DNA from: Anaerocaecibacter muris
GTDB taxonomy: Bacteria; Bacillota; Clostridia; Christensenellales; Pumilibacteraceae
Assembly: GCF_943192945.1 (NCBI RefSeq)
Contig: NZ_CALPCE010000001.1
Coordinates: 310,001 to 374,000, forward strand
DNA: 64,000 bases
Direction: 5' to 3'
Below are positions 43,234 to 54,680 of the stretch, piece after piece. A model generated the notes under the pieces. That model had not been told where the DNA came from and searched no databases. It saw nothing but the letters and a program-made list of their open reading frames with translations. The position numbers and the translations under genes are program-made. The first letter of the stretch is position 1; each line of letters opens with the position of its first letter.

Positions 43234-44062
43234 CTGGTTCCCCGGACACATGGCAAAGTCCACGCGCGAAATTGAAAGCAGTCTTAAAGTCGCGGACTGC
43301 GCCGTGTACGTGCTGGACAGTCGCGCAGTAAAATCTTGCTTTAATCCTGCGTTTGATAAAATGATAGACGTGCCGACGGTGTACGTTTTGAACAAAACCG
43401 ATCTCGCGCCCAAGGACGTTATAGACGGCTGGGTTAAGGCTTTGTCGGCGAGCGGCAATATTGCCGTCGCGGTGGAAGGTACCGGCTCGGCGTGCCGCAA
43501 AAAACTGCTTGCGGCTATAAAAGCCGCATGTTCTACGACGCTTGAAAAACAGCGCAAGCGCGGAATAAACGAGCACGTGCGCGCCGTGGTTTTGGGTGTG
43601 CCCAACACGGGCAAGTCCACGGTCATTAACAGCTTGTGCGGCAAAGCTCGGCTTATAACGGGCGACAAAGCGGGCGTTACGCGCGCCGCAAGGTGGGCGA
43701 GAGTGGACGAAACGCTTGACGTGCTTGACACTGCGGGCACGCTATACCCCAAAATAACCGACCGCACTGTCGGCGAAAATCTTGCCATAATCGGCAGTAT
43801 AAAAGACGAAGTGCTCGACGTTACGGAACTCGCTACGGCATTGATCGGTCGGTTGAACGGTATCGACGAAAATATCTTGACGGCGCGGTACGGCAAACAA
43901 ATTTTGCCGCAGAACGGACTTTGCGAAATCGCGGCGGCGCGCGGGTATAAAATACGCGGCGGCGAGTTCGATACGGACCGCGCGGCGGCGGCGATTATAG
44001 ACGATTTCAGAAAATGCAGGCTCGGAAAAATCGCATTGGAGAGGGTTGACGGTGGCAGGTAG
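43223..44062 (+). CDS. rbgA: Ribosome biogenesis GTPase RbgA/YlqF
   Basis: A 279-aa circularly permuted GTPase for 50S assembly. The hallmark N-terminus INWFPGHMAKS is present. G motifs come in permuted order: NKTDL (G4), then GVPNTGKSTVIN (G1), then DTAGTLYP (G3). The C-terminal domain has RGYKIRGGEFDTDRAA. The ATG overlaps trmD. In homologues the protein promotes late recruitment of large-subunit proteins. Confidence 0.95.
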   Translation: MEINWFPGHMAKSTREIESSLKVADCAVYVLDSRAVKSCFNPAFDKMIDVPTVYVLNKTDLAPKDVIDGWVKALSASGNIAVAVEGTGSACRKKLLAAIKAACSTTLEKQRKRGINEHVRAVVLGVPNTGKSTVINSLCGKARLITGDKAGVTRAARWARVDETLDVLDTAGTLYPKITDRTVGENLAIIGSIKDEVLDVTELATALIGRLNGIDENILTARYGKQILPQNGLCEIAAARGYKIRGGEFDTDRAAAAIIDDFRKCRLGKIALERVDGGR

Positions 44063-44735
44063 CGCAACAAGAGAAACGGCTTTGCAAAAAGCGGAGCGTA
44101 TGATGGAGTTTGACAAGCGGTTGGGCGCGAGACTGTTGTGCGGCGTGGACGAAGCGGGCAGAGGTCCTTTGGCGGGTCCCGTGTCCGTGTGCGCGTGCGT
44201 CATGCCGTATGATATACCCGTGCTCGGCATAGACGACAGCAAAAAATTGAGCGAAGCAAAGCGCGAACTTTTGTACGAAAAAATTATCGAAGTAGCCGAT
44301 TATTGCGTCGTTCTAATCGATCGCGAAACTATCGACGGAATTAACATATTGGAAGCGACAAAGGCGGGCATGGCTCGCGCCATTGCGGGACTTAAAGTCA
44401 AACCCGATCTCGCCGTTGTGGACGCGGTAAAAGGCATAGACACGGACGTTGCGTGCGAGCCGATTATTAAAGCGGATGCAAAGAGTTATTGCACGGCGGC
44501 GGCGTCTATAATAGCAAAGGTTACGCGTGACAGGCTTATGCGCGAACTGGATATTAAATATCCGCAGTACGGTTTTGCCACGAATAAAGGTTACGGAACA
44601 AAAGCGCACATCGACGCTATCAAGGCATACGGCGCGTGTCCCGAGCACAGGCTTACTTTTATCAAGAATTTTATCGACGTGACAAAAGTTAATTTCGACG
44701 AAGTTGCGGCGACGGGTAAAGCAGATGTTCGGTAA
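44052..44735 (+). CDS. rnhB: Ribonuclease HII
   Basis: A 227-aa RNase HII that removes ribonucleotides and RNA primers from DNA. The catalytic motif is GVDEAGRGPLAGP, with later acidic residues in LAVVDAVKG and the AASIIAKVTRDRLM segment. A TTG at 44046 is possible, but the GTG at 44052 sits 6 nt after GGAGAGGG and is preferred. It overlaps rbgA by 11 bases and yraN by 11. Confidence 0.93.
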   Translation: MAGSATRETALQKAERMMEFDKRLGARLLCGVDEAGRGPLAGPVSVCACVMPYDIPVLGIDDSKKLSEAKRELLYEKIIEVADYCVVLIDRETIDGINILEATKAGMARAIAGLKVKPDLAVVDAVKGIDTDVACEPIIKADAKSYCTAAASIIAKVTRDRLMRELDIKYPQYGFATNKGYGTKAHIDAIKAYGACPEHRLTFIKNFIDVTKVNFDEVAATGKADVR

Positions 44736-45108
44736 AAATCGAAAAAAGCGAATAAACAAGCGCGGCTCTGGCGGCGAGGATTTGGCTGTAAAATACTTGG
44801 AAACACACGGCTATCGCGTACTCGATCGCAATTACACGACGAGTGTGGGCGAAGTGGATATATTCGTTACCGACGAAAAAACGCTGATCGCAGTGGAAGT
44901 AAAATCGCGGTTGTCGCTTGAATACGGCACGCCCGCGGAGGCGGTCGGGCACGAAAAAATCAAAAAGATTTCGCAGGTTACTTCGCAATACATTAAGCAG
45001 TTTCGTTTGTTCGGCGTACCTGTTCGGTTCGACGTCGTGGAAGTTTATTTGCAGGATCGCACCGTAAACCATATTGTAAACGCGTTCGACAGTTATCTTA
45101 ATTATTGA
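44725..45108 (+). CDS. YraN/UPF0102 family protein
   Basis: A 127-aa UPF0102 protein with a predicted Holliday-junction-resolvase-like nuclease fold. The core GGEDLAVKYLETHGYRVLDRNY leads to VGEVDIFVTD and IAVEVKSR, the acidic and lysine residues of the nuclease fold. The biological role of the family is not settled. The ATG at 44725 overlaps rnhB by 11 bases. Confidence 0.88.
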   Translation: MFGKNRKKRINKRGSGGEDLAVKYLETHGYRVLDRNYTTSVGEVDIFVTDEKTLIAVEVKSRLSLEYGTPAEAVGHEKIKKISQVTSQYIKQFRLFGVPVRFDVVEVYLQDRTVNHIVNAFDSYLNY

Positions 45109-45127
45109 ATGCATAGAGGAAAAGCAA

Positions 45128-45958
45128 ATGAATAAAAGCAAAAAACTGGAAATATATTATCCGAGTGGCGAGCTTGACGGAATACGTTGCATAAAACGTC
45201 ATTTTTCGCCATTGACCACGTATGTTATTCCGCGCATGTTGCGCAAGGATGCAAAGCAGTTGGAAGGAACTACGCGTCGCGGCATATACTTTTTGATTAA
45301 CGACAACGACGATAACAAAATAACGCAAATTTACGTCGGGCAGACTACCGACGGCATAAATCGATTGGACGATCACGAGCGGCATAAAATATTCTGGAAC
45401 AAAGCAATTATGTTTTTGGCGGATAACGACACGTTTACTTTAAACATATTGAGCGGCGTGGAAGCGCACGCTATAAGACAAGCGCGCGAATCCAAAAATT
45501 ACAGCGTGGAAAACACTGTTCAGCCTCGGTTTAAAGTCGATGAATTCGACGTGCAGACCATTTTGGACATTTACGACGAAATAAAGTTTATTATGGGCAC
45601 GCAGGGTTACGGCATGGATAACGGCAAATCTACCGTGTCCGACGACAATCTTTTGCACACGACGCGCAACGGCGTAAACGCGTTCGGCGCGTACAGCGGC
45701 GAAAAGTTTCACGTGTTCGAGGGATCGCAAATTTCGGTCGATAAAAGAGCGAACCTCGAAAAGTACAACGATATGCGGTCGGAACTCATATCGAAAGGCG
45801 ACATTGAATTGCGCGACGGCGTGTATATACTCAAAGTCAATCTTGAATTTAAGTCGCCGAGCGGCGCGAGCGATTTCGTGCTCGGCGGATCGACCAACGG
45901 TTGGGTAGAGTGGAAAAACAAACACGGCAAAACGTTGGACGAAATATTCAGAAAGTAA
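45128..45958 (+). CDS. GIY-YIG nuclease-like protein with C-terminal DUF4357
   Basis: A 276-aa protein with a GIY-YIG fold near the N-terminus (GIYF at 52-55, IYVGQTTDGINRLDDH at about 68-83). A possible catalytic glutamate lies near 112 in GVEAHAIRQA. A DUF4357-like C-terminus spans about 215-270 (ASDFVLGGSTNGWVEWKNK). Proteins with this pairing are common in mobile or restriction contexts and have no settled role. AGAGGAAA precedes the ATG. It separates the ribosome block from the ATP synthase operon and is not part of either conserved cluster, so it may be an insertion. Confidence 0.85.
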   Translation: MNKSKKLEIYYPSGELDGIRCIKRHFSPLTTYVIPRMLRKDAKQLEGTTRRGIYFLINDNDDNKITQIYVGQTTDGINRLDDHERHKIFWNKAIMFLADNDTFTLNILSGVEAHAIRQARESKNYSVENTVQPRFKVDEFDVQTILDIYDEIKFIMGTQGYGMDNGKSTVSDDNLLHTTRNGVNAFGAYSGEKFHVFEGSQISVDKRANLEKYNDMRSELISKGDIELRDGVYILKVNLEFKSPSGASDFVLGGSTNGWVEWKNKHGKTLDEIFRK

Positions 45959-46033
45959 CCGTTTATTCTGTTTTACGGTTAAAAACACGCCGAAAAACAC
46001 AACATTTATTGTGTATAAATCTTCACAAAACAC

Positions 46034-46062
46034 TTGCGTTTTGAATTTCATAGTGCTATATT
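46034..46062 (+). promoter_or_regulatory. Candidate promoter of the ATP synthase operon (leaderless type)
   Basis: TTGCGT (46034-46039) and TATATT (46057-46062) with a 17-nt spacer. The -35 box is weak. The expected start coincides with the atpB ATG at 46070. Confidence 0.5.
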
Positions 46063-46069
46063 TAATGCG

Positions 46070-46738
46070 ATGACTTTTGAACATCTGCCTACAATCGCAC
46101 CGAAGGTGCTGTATACTTGGAACGGGTTTGATTTTACTATAACCATGCTTTCCACCTGTATCGTGACCGCCGCGCTTATTGTTTTTGCTGCGGTTGTGCG
46201 TATTTTCTTTATTCCGCGTTGGAATAAGGATTTTCGCCGCACTTCGGCGTTAAGACTGTTTATCGAGTGGGCGGTCGGCATGTTCGACGTAAACTCCGAG
46301 GATTTGACGGAGGAATATTCGGGCGTTGTCGGCGCGGCGTATTTCGGGTGTTCGGCGTTTATCATGTTCGGAATACTGATAGAACTGCTGGGCTTGCGGT
46401 CGCCGCTGTCCGATCTTAACTGTAATATAGTTTTGGGTATGGTGACATTCTTTGCCGTGCTTATAATAGGGTTTATGAAAAAGCGGGCGAAGCGGTTGGC
46501 GCATTATGCCGCGGTTATCCCGTTAGTCACCGATTGCGTCGTGCCTTTTTCCATGGCGCTTCGACTGTTCGGCAGTGTGTTTTCGGGCTTTTTGATTATG
46601 GACATAGTGTATATGACGCCTTTGCGCAACGTCTTGCCCGTATTCCTCGCGCCCATTTTTACGCTTTTCCACGCGCTTATGCAAGCGTATATATTCATGT
46701 TCTTATCGATGAACTTCATTAACGAAGCTATCGAATAA
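46070..46738 (+). CDS. atpB: ATP synthase Fo subunit a
   Basis: A 222-aa membrane subunit that forms the ion half-channels with the c-ring. The essential arginine lies in the [13 protein letters not shown] helix (R165); most bacteria have LRLFGN. Five to six helices are visible, and the C-terminal [19 protein letters not shown] matches the family. An in-frame TTG at 46034 would lie within the promoter. The ATG at 46070 has no ribosome site. No atpI precedes it. Confidence 0.92.
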   Translation: MTFEHLPTIAPKVLYTWNGFDFTITMLSTCIVTAALIVFAAVVRIFFIPRWNKDFRRTSALRLFIEWAVGMFDVNSEDLTEEYSGVVGAAYFGCSAFIMFGILIELLGLRSPLSDLNCNIVLGMVTFFAVLIIGFMKKRAKRLAHYAAVIPLVTDCVVPFSMALRLFGSVFSGFLIMDIVYMTPLRNVLPVFLAPIFTLFHALMQAYIFMFLSMNFINEAIE

Positions 46739-46755
46739 ATATTGGAGGCAATCTT

Positions 46756-47013
46756 ATGCAAGCACTTATCGGAACCGTTATGGCATTTTTGGGTATAGAA
46801 GGCATGACCGCGCTGGGCGCGGGGCTTGCCGCTCTTGCGTGCGTCGGCGCGGCTATCGGCATGGGCATGACGACAAGCAAAGCCGTGGAGAGCATGGCGC
46901 GTCAACCCGAAGCGACAAAACAAATCAGGTCGTCTATGTTTATCGGCTTGGCGTTCTGCGAAACCACCGCGATTTACGGATTGCTCATTGCAATTATGCT
47001 TATGGTCATGTAA
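46756..47013 (+). CDS. atpE: ATP synthase Fo subunit c
   Basis: An 85-aa hairpin subunit of the rotor ring. Helix 1 is glycine-rich, the loop is [12 protein letters not shown], and helix 2 carries the ion-binding glutamate E69 in [10 protein letters not shown]70, T71 and Y74 match sodium-ring positions, but the helix-1 glutamine of sodium-type c subunits is replaced by M36, so the coupling ion is not clear. GGAGG precedes the ATG. Confidence 0.95.
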   Translation: MQALIGTVMAFLGIEGMTALGAGLAALACVGAAIGMGMTTSKAVESMARQPEATKQIRSSMFIGLAFCETTAIYGLLIAIMLMVM

Positions 47014-47024
47014 GGCGGTAGCGA

Positions 47025-47552
47025 GTGATTACGTTCATTTCCGAAGCGAGCGACATACTCACGAAATTGGGACTTGACTGGAAGTCCATTCTTTTTTATG
47101 TCGTTAATTTCATAATCCTGCTGGGCGCATTGATAGCGTTGCTGTACAAGCCCGTCAAAAAGATGCTTAAAAACAAACGGCAAAGCATTGACGGCGTATA
47201 TGCGGAAAACGAACAGCTTAAAGCCGAGAGCGAAAAGTTGAAAGCCGATTACGACAAAATGGTTGCGGATATGAAGCTCGAAAACGCGCGCGTTGCGGCA
47301 AAGGTGGCGGACGCGGCGCAGGAGCTCGCCATCGCGGTGCTTGCCGAAGCGCAGGAGCAGGCGCAGTCCATAGTCAATTCCGCCAAAAAGGAAGCGGCGA
47401 CGCAAATGGAACAGCTAAAAGGCGAATATCGCAACAGCGTAAACGGCTTGGCGGTTCAGATAGCGGAAAAACTGTTGGAGCGCGAAATAAGCGACAGCGA
47501 TAACGACGCGCTTATCGAGCAGGTGTTGTCCGATTGGGAGGACGCCGATTGA
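47025..47552 (+). CDS. atpF: ATP synthase Fo subunit b
   Basis: A 175-aa peripheral-stalk subunit. One transmembrane helix lies at about 20-42 (ILFYVVNFIILLGALIALLY). A long charged coiled coil follows (residues 50-150, rich in Ala, Glu and Lys) and then a C-terminal segment that normally binds delta. The start is GTG at 47025, with AAGGCGG upstream; no ATG fits. The stop shares one base with the atpA start. No delta sequence is fused to it. Confidence 0.93.
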   Translation: MITFISEASDILTKLGLDWKSILFYVVNFIILLGALIALLYKPVKKMLKNKRQSIDGVYAENEQLKAESEKLKADYDKMVADMKLENARVAAKVADAAQELAIAVLAEAQEQAQSIVNSAKKEAATQMEQLKGEYRNSVNGLAVQIAEKLLEREISDSDNDALIEQVLSDWEDAD

Positions 47553-49400
47553 TGGTTCGAGAAATCGATGTAACTTCCGCGACGGAGCTGTCCTCCGCGC
47601 AGATTAAAAAAATAGAAAAAGTTTTTCTGTCCAAGCACAAGGGCGAAAACGTCGAATTCGTTTATAAGATCGATAAAGAGCTTATAGGCGGTATTTTGGT
47701 CGTGGACGGCGACAAGTATTATGACGGAACGGTGCGTTCGCAAATCGATAAAATTAACACCGATTTCAAGATGAGCGAAGTGTACGTTCAGGCGGCGACC
47801 GTACCAAAGCGGCGCAAGTCAAAACCGTCCGCGGACAGCGCAAGCGTCAAAAAAACTCCCGCCGCTGCGCCCGAACAGCTTAACGCCGAAAACATCAAGG
47901 CACAGACCGAAAAAGAACTGTCGGACATTGTGTCGCGCTACAACAAGTCGTTTGACGTGCGCCATGCGGGAAGCGTCGAGTTTTGCGGCGACGGCGTTAT
48001 CATGTGCAACGGTTTGTCCGCCGCGGAATACGGCGAAATGTTGCAGATAGAAAACGGCGCGCAAGCGATAGTGTTGAGCCTGTCGGACGGCAACGTCGGC
48101 GCGATAGTACTGGACGACGAAGACAGCGTGTCCGCGCACATGCTCGTCAAAACCACGGGCATGATTGTTTCCGTGCCTGTCGGCGATAAATTGTTGGGGC
48201 GCGTCGTAAATCCATTGGGCAAACCTGTTGACGGCTTGGGCGAGTTTACTTCCGATAAATATCGACCCATAGAAGCGCCCGCGCCCGCTATTAAAGACAG
48301 AGACAAAGTCAATACGCCTATGCTTACGGGCTTGCTTGCCGTGGATTCCATGATACCTATCGGCAAGGGTCAGCGCGAGCTAATTATAGGCGACAGGCAG
48401 ACGGGCAAGACGTCGATCGCCGTCGATACTATACTTAACCAAAAAGGCAAGGGCGTTATTTGCATTTACGTCGCTATCGGGCAAAAATCGTCTACGGTGT
48501 CGAGCATAGTAAACACGCTTACCGAACGCGGCGCAATGGAGTACACGGTGATTGTGAGCGCGACCGCTCGCGACAGCGCGCCGCTTCAATATATAGCGCC
48601 GTATGCCGGTTGCGCCATTGCCGAGGAGTTTATGTATGCGGGCAAAGACGTGCTTATAGTGTACGACGACTTGTCCAAGCACGCCGTCGCGTACCGCGCC
48701 ATGAGTTTGCTGTTAAAACGTCCGCCGGGACGAGAAGCGTACCCCGGAGATATATTCTACTTGCACTCGCGGTTGCTCGAACGCGCGGCAAAACTCTCGC
48801 CCGAACTCGGCGGCGGGTCGATTACCGCTTTACCCATAGTGGAAACGCTGGCGGGCGATATCTCGGCGTATATTCCGACAAACATTATATCGATTACCGA
48901 CGGGCAGATTTACCTCGAAAGCGAGTTGTTTAACGCGGGTATTCGCCCTGCGATTAATGTCGGGTTATCTGTTTCGCGCGTGGGCGGAAGCGCGCAAACG
49001 AAAGCCATGCGCAAAGTGTCGGGCAAACTGCGGCTCGATTTATCGCAATACCGTGAACTTGCCGTGTTCGCGCAGTTCGGCGCGGATCTCGACGACGCGA
49101 CGGCGCGACTTTTGGAACAGGGCAAGCGCACGACCGAAATAATCAAGCAGGACGTGCACAGCCCCATGAGCGTGGAACAGCAGATAATCTTGCTGTACGT
49201 AACGACCAAGCAGTTGTTAAAAGATATTCCGGTTGCGCGCATTGCGGAATTCAAAGACAAGTTTATAAAGTTTTTCGATATAGATTATGCCGATGTGGTA
49301 AAGGAACTGCGCGAGTGCGGCGAAATTACCATGGATATGGGCATAAGAATAGAGGACGCAGTAAACGAATTTGCGCTGTACTTTTTAAAGGACGAGGCGC

Positions 49401-49408
<8 letters not shown>
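47552..49408 (+). CDS. atpA: ATP synthase alpha subunit with an N-terminal delta (OSCP) C-terminal domain
   Basis: A 618-aa fusion. Residues 1-75 match the C-terminal domain of the delta subunit: SATELSSAQIKKIEKVF, then KIDKELIGGILVVDGDKYYDG and TVRSQIDKI, as in bacterial delta. A basic, Ala/Pro-rich linker spans about 76-108. Alpha proper begins near QLNAENIKAQTEKELS and is complete: the beta-barrel, Walker A GDRQTGKT (280-287), VSRVGGSAQTKAM and the C-terminal helical domain with LDLSQYRELAVFAQFG. ATG at 47552 overlaps the atpF stop; GGGAGG is 10 nt upstream. A TTG at 47534 is less likely. There is no separate atpH, and the delta N-terminal domain, which normally binds the alpha N-termini, is not encoded in the operon. 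The next start overlaps by 8 nt. Confidence 0.93.
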
Positions 49409-52076
<2,668 letters not shown>

Positions 52077-52117
52077 CGGTAACGGTTTCCGTATATGCGG
52101 CATAAGTAAATTATGTT

Positions 52118-53113
52118 ATGCAGACGGTTATCGACGTGTCGCGCTTGCGACAGAATATCAGACGTATCAGAGCGCGCACGCGCAACGAGTATTGCGCGGT
52201 TGTCAAGTCCGACGCATACGGTCACGGCATAGCTTCGGCGTGTTATATAGAACCGCTTGTCGATTGTTTTATGGTCGCGACCGCACAAGAGGCGGTCGAG
52301 CTGTTGTCAATCGTGAGAAAGCCTGTGCTCACGTTAGGCGGCGATATTGCGCCGTACACGCGCATGTACGAGCCTCAAATCATACCTACCGTGTACGACG
52401 GCGCGCAACTCGACGCGATTGTCGGCGCGGGATATAAGCGGTTTTCGGTGGAAATCGATTCGGGCATGAATAGATTGGGCGCGGACGAAAACAAGCTGTG
52501 CGGCATAGTCGAAAAGTGCAAAGAGCTTAACGTCAAGCCGTGGTCGGTATATTCGCACCTGTACGGCGGGATTTCGTCGGCGGGCGCGCAGGCGGCGGAA
52601 TTCGAGCGGTTGACGGCAAACCCGCTGTTGCAGTCGAAACGGCATTTATACTGTTCGTGCGCGCTCGATCTCAACGGCTACAATCTTTTCGACATGACGC
52701 GCGGCGGGATTGCCATGTACGGGTATCACAGCGGCACGAGCGTTTGCATGAAAACGCGAGCGAAGATAGTCGCGCTTAATTACGTCGCAAAGGGCGAGCA
52801 TGTCGGCTACGGCGATTACGTGCTTGCGCGCGACTCGCTTATAGCTACGGTGCGGTGCGGATACGCCGACGGACTGCGGCGGTGCGACAAACAACTGTAT
52901 TTAAAAGTTCGCGGCGTGAAGTGCCCGATTATCGGAGTTCCGTGCATGGATTTGTGCATGATCGACGTAACGGGTTTGCCCTGTCGCGTGGGCGAATACG
53001 CTTATCTTATTGCGGATAAGGACGACGCGGAGTATTTGGCTAAATGCTACGGAACAATAGTTTACGAAGTGCTTACGGGGTTTAACGGACGTGCTCAACG
53101 AATTTACGTATAA
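52118..53113 (+). CDS. alr: Alanine racemase
   Basis: A 331-aa PLP enzyme that makes D-alanine for peptidoglycan. The PLP lysine is K30 in AVVKSDAYGHG. Later motifs are EIDSGMNRLG, MTRGGIAMYGY, HVGYGDY (catalytic tyrosine loop) and RCGYADGLRR, with PCMDLCMIDVT near the end. It is shorter than the usual 360-390 residues. The ATG is 41 nt after atpC and has no clear ribosome site. The next gene overlaps by 23 bases. Confidence 0.93.
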   Translation: MQTVIDVSRLRQNIRRIRARTRNEYCAVVKSDAYGHGIASACYIEPLVDCFMVATAQEAVELLSIVRKPVLTLGGDIAPYTRMYEPQIIPTVYDGAQLDAIVGAGYKRFSVEIDSGMNRLGADENKLCGIVEKCKELNVKPWSVYSHLYGGISSAGAQAAEFERLTANPLLQSKRHLYCSCALDLNGYNLFDMTRGGIAMYGYHSGTSVCMKTRAKIVALNYVAKGEHVGYGDYVLARDSLIATVRCGYADGLRRCDKQLYLKVRGVKCPIIGVPCMDLCMIDVTGLPCRVGEYAYLIADKDDAEYLAKCYGTIVYEVLTGFNGRAQRIYV

Positions 53114-53681
53114 AAGCAAAGAAAAATGGCGGAGCGAGCTTATAGCGCGCCGCCGTGAAATTACGGACAAGCCGGAGCGCGCGGCGTGCGCTACGCGGTT
53201 GATTTTGCCAATGCTCAAAGGCAACGTCATGGTTTATGCGTCTATCGGCACGGAGATAAGCACGGAACGTCTTATAACCGAGTTGCGTGAACGCCCCGAC
53301 GTTACAGTGTTCGCGCCGTACACGGTAGCGGGCGAAATAATGCCGCGGCGCGTCGTCAAGTGGAGCGCGCCCGATAATTGCGGCAACCTGCCGAATGATT
53401 GTTACGCTTCGGTGCGTGACGAAAAAGCGCGGGTGCAGTCGATTAAGATCGATTACTGTGTAACTCCGCTGCTCGGTTTTAACGGCGACGGCTACCGCAT
53501 AGGATACGGTAAGGGCTGTTACGATAAGTTTTTCGCGCGGTGTAAAACGGTTAAAAAGATAGGCTTTGCGTTCGATGCGCAGTCCGCCGAATTTACTCCG
53601 ACAGAGAACGACGTGCCGCTCGATTGTTGCGTTACCGAAAAAAAAGTGATATACTTTCGGCATGAGAGTTATTGCGGGTAA
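53091..53681 (+). CDS. 5-formyltetrahydrofolate cyclo-ligase
   Basis: A 196-aa member of the 5-formyl-THF cyclo-ligase (MTHFS, YgfA/FthC) family, which returns 5-formyl-THF to the folate pool using ATP. The substrate/ATP motif near the C-terminus reads NGDGYRIGYGKGCYDKFF. The N-terminal helix begins SKEKWRSELIARRREI. The start is GTG at 53091 within alr; no better start fits. rsmD overlaps the 3' end by 20 bases. Confidence 0.9.
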   Translation: MLNEFTYKSKEKWRSELIARRREITDKPERAACATRLILPMLKGNVMVYASIGTEISTERLITELRERPDVTVFAPYTVAGEIMPRRVVKWSAPDNCGNLPNDCYASVRDEKARVQSIKIDYCVTPLLGFNGDGYRIGYGKGCYDKFFARCKTVKKIGFAFDAQSAEFTPTENDVPLDCCVTEKKVIYFRHESYCG

Positions 53682-54219
53682 GTACAAAGGCGCAAAGTTA
53701 ATATCTCCGCGCGGCGAGGTTCGCCCGACGACCGACCTTGTCAAAGGCAGTTTGTTTTCCATGCTCGAAGCGAAAGGATTGTTGCGCGGCGCGGCGTGTT
53801 TGGATTTGTTTTGCGGAAGCGGCGCGCTCGGTATAGAGGCTTTGTCGCGCGGCGCGGAAAGTTGCGTGTTTGCGGACATGGATACGCGCAACGCGGCGGT
53901 CAATCTGGACAAGCTGAAAATCCCGTGTCGGACAATAAGAGCGGATTTTCGCAAAGCGCTTCGCATGTTGCGCGACGAACGGTTTGACTTGGTGTTTTGC
54001 GATCCGCCATACAAAAGCGGGTTTGCGGAAGAAGCGTTCGGGCTGATAGTCAAGTACGGCATGCTCGGCGCGACGGGTATAGCCGTGCTCGAACACGACA
54101 GCAAAAATGACTTGATAAACGTGCCCGAAAGTTGTATAATAGACAAAAGAGTTTTCGGCGTTTCGGCGTTTGATTTTGTGCGAGGTGACAGTGAAAGCGA
54201 TATTTGCGGGAACATTTGA
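53662..54219 (+). CDS. rsmD: 16S rRNA (guanine966-N2)-methyltransferase
   Basis: A 185-aa RsmD. It opens with MRVIAGKYKGAKL and RPTTDLVKGSLFSML, contains the SAM-binding LDLFCGSGALGIEALSRGA and the catalytic DPPY (FCDPPYKSGF). The order rsmD-coaD is conserved widely. coaD begins inside its 3' end. Confidence 0.95.
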   Translation: MRVIAGKYKGAKLISPRGEVRPTTDLVKGSLFSMLEAKGLLRGAACLDLFCGSGALGIEALSRGAESCVFADMDTRNAAVNLDKLKIPCRTIRADFRKALRMLRDERFDLVFCDPPYKSGFAEEAFGLIVKYGMLGATGIAVLEHDSKNDLINVPESCIIDKRVFGVSAFDFVRGDSESDICGNI

Positions 54220-54661
54220 CCCGTTCACGGCGGGACACCGCGACATAGCGCAACGCGCGGCGGGCGTGTTCGGCAATGTGACGGTCGCGGTCGCGAGCGA
54301 TACGGGCAAGACGGCGCAACCGCTCGACGTGCGGTTAAAGATAGCGACGGAATCGATTGCGGATATAAGCGGCGCGACTGCGGAAGCGTTTTCGGGATTG
54401 CTGTCCGACTATCTGTCGGCAAAAGGCGATTGCGTGATAGTGCGCGGCGTGCGCAATGCCCGCGACGCGGATTACGAACGCGACCTTGTGCGCGTTTACA
54501 AATCGTTATGCGGCAAGGACGCGGTGCTGTTCATAACGTCGGCGGATTTCGAGCATGTTTCGTCCACAGTCGTAAGGCAGTTGGCGGCGCTCGGCGGGTC
54601 GCTCGACGGGTACGTTGCGTCGAGCGCGGCAAGCACGGTCGCGCTGTATTACGGCAAATAG
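54191..54661 (+). CDS. coaD: Phosphopantetheine adenylyltransferase
   Basis: A 156-aa CoaD that makes dephospho-CoA from 4'-phosphopantetheine and ATP. The nucleotidyltransferase motif is AGTFDPFTAGH (T/HxGH type), with VRGVRNARDADYE and SSTVVRQLAALGG later. The GTG at 54191 begins the family N-terminus (KAIFAGTFDP) and has GAGG 5 nt upstream; an upstream in-frame start at 54170 is less likely. It overlaps rsmD by 29 bases. Confidence 0.94.
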   Translation: MKAIFAGTFDPFTAGHRDIAQRAAGVFGNVTVAVASDTGKTAQPLDVRLKIATESIADISGATAEAFSGLLSDYLSAKGDCVIVRGVRNARDADYERDLVRVYKSLCGKDAVLFITSADFEHVSSTVVRQLAALGGSLDGYVASSAASTVALYYGK

Positions 54662-54680
54662 TCAGGGTAACGGAGGCGGT

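Noticed and set aside
42469-44070. A 533-residue minus-strand frame opposite trmD and rbgA
   Set aside because: Shadow of two clearly real genes in a GC-rich stretch where stops are rare on the opposite strand.
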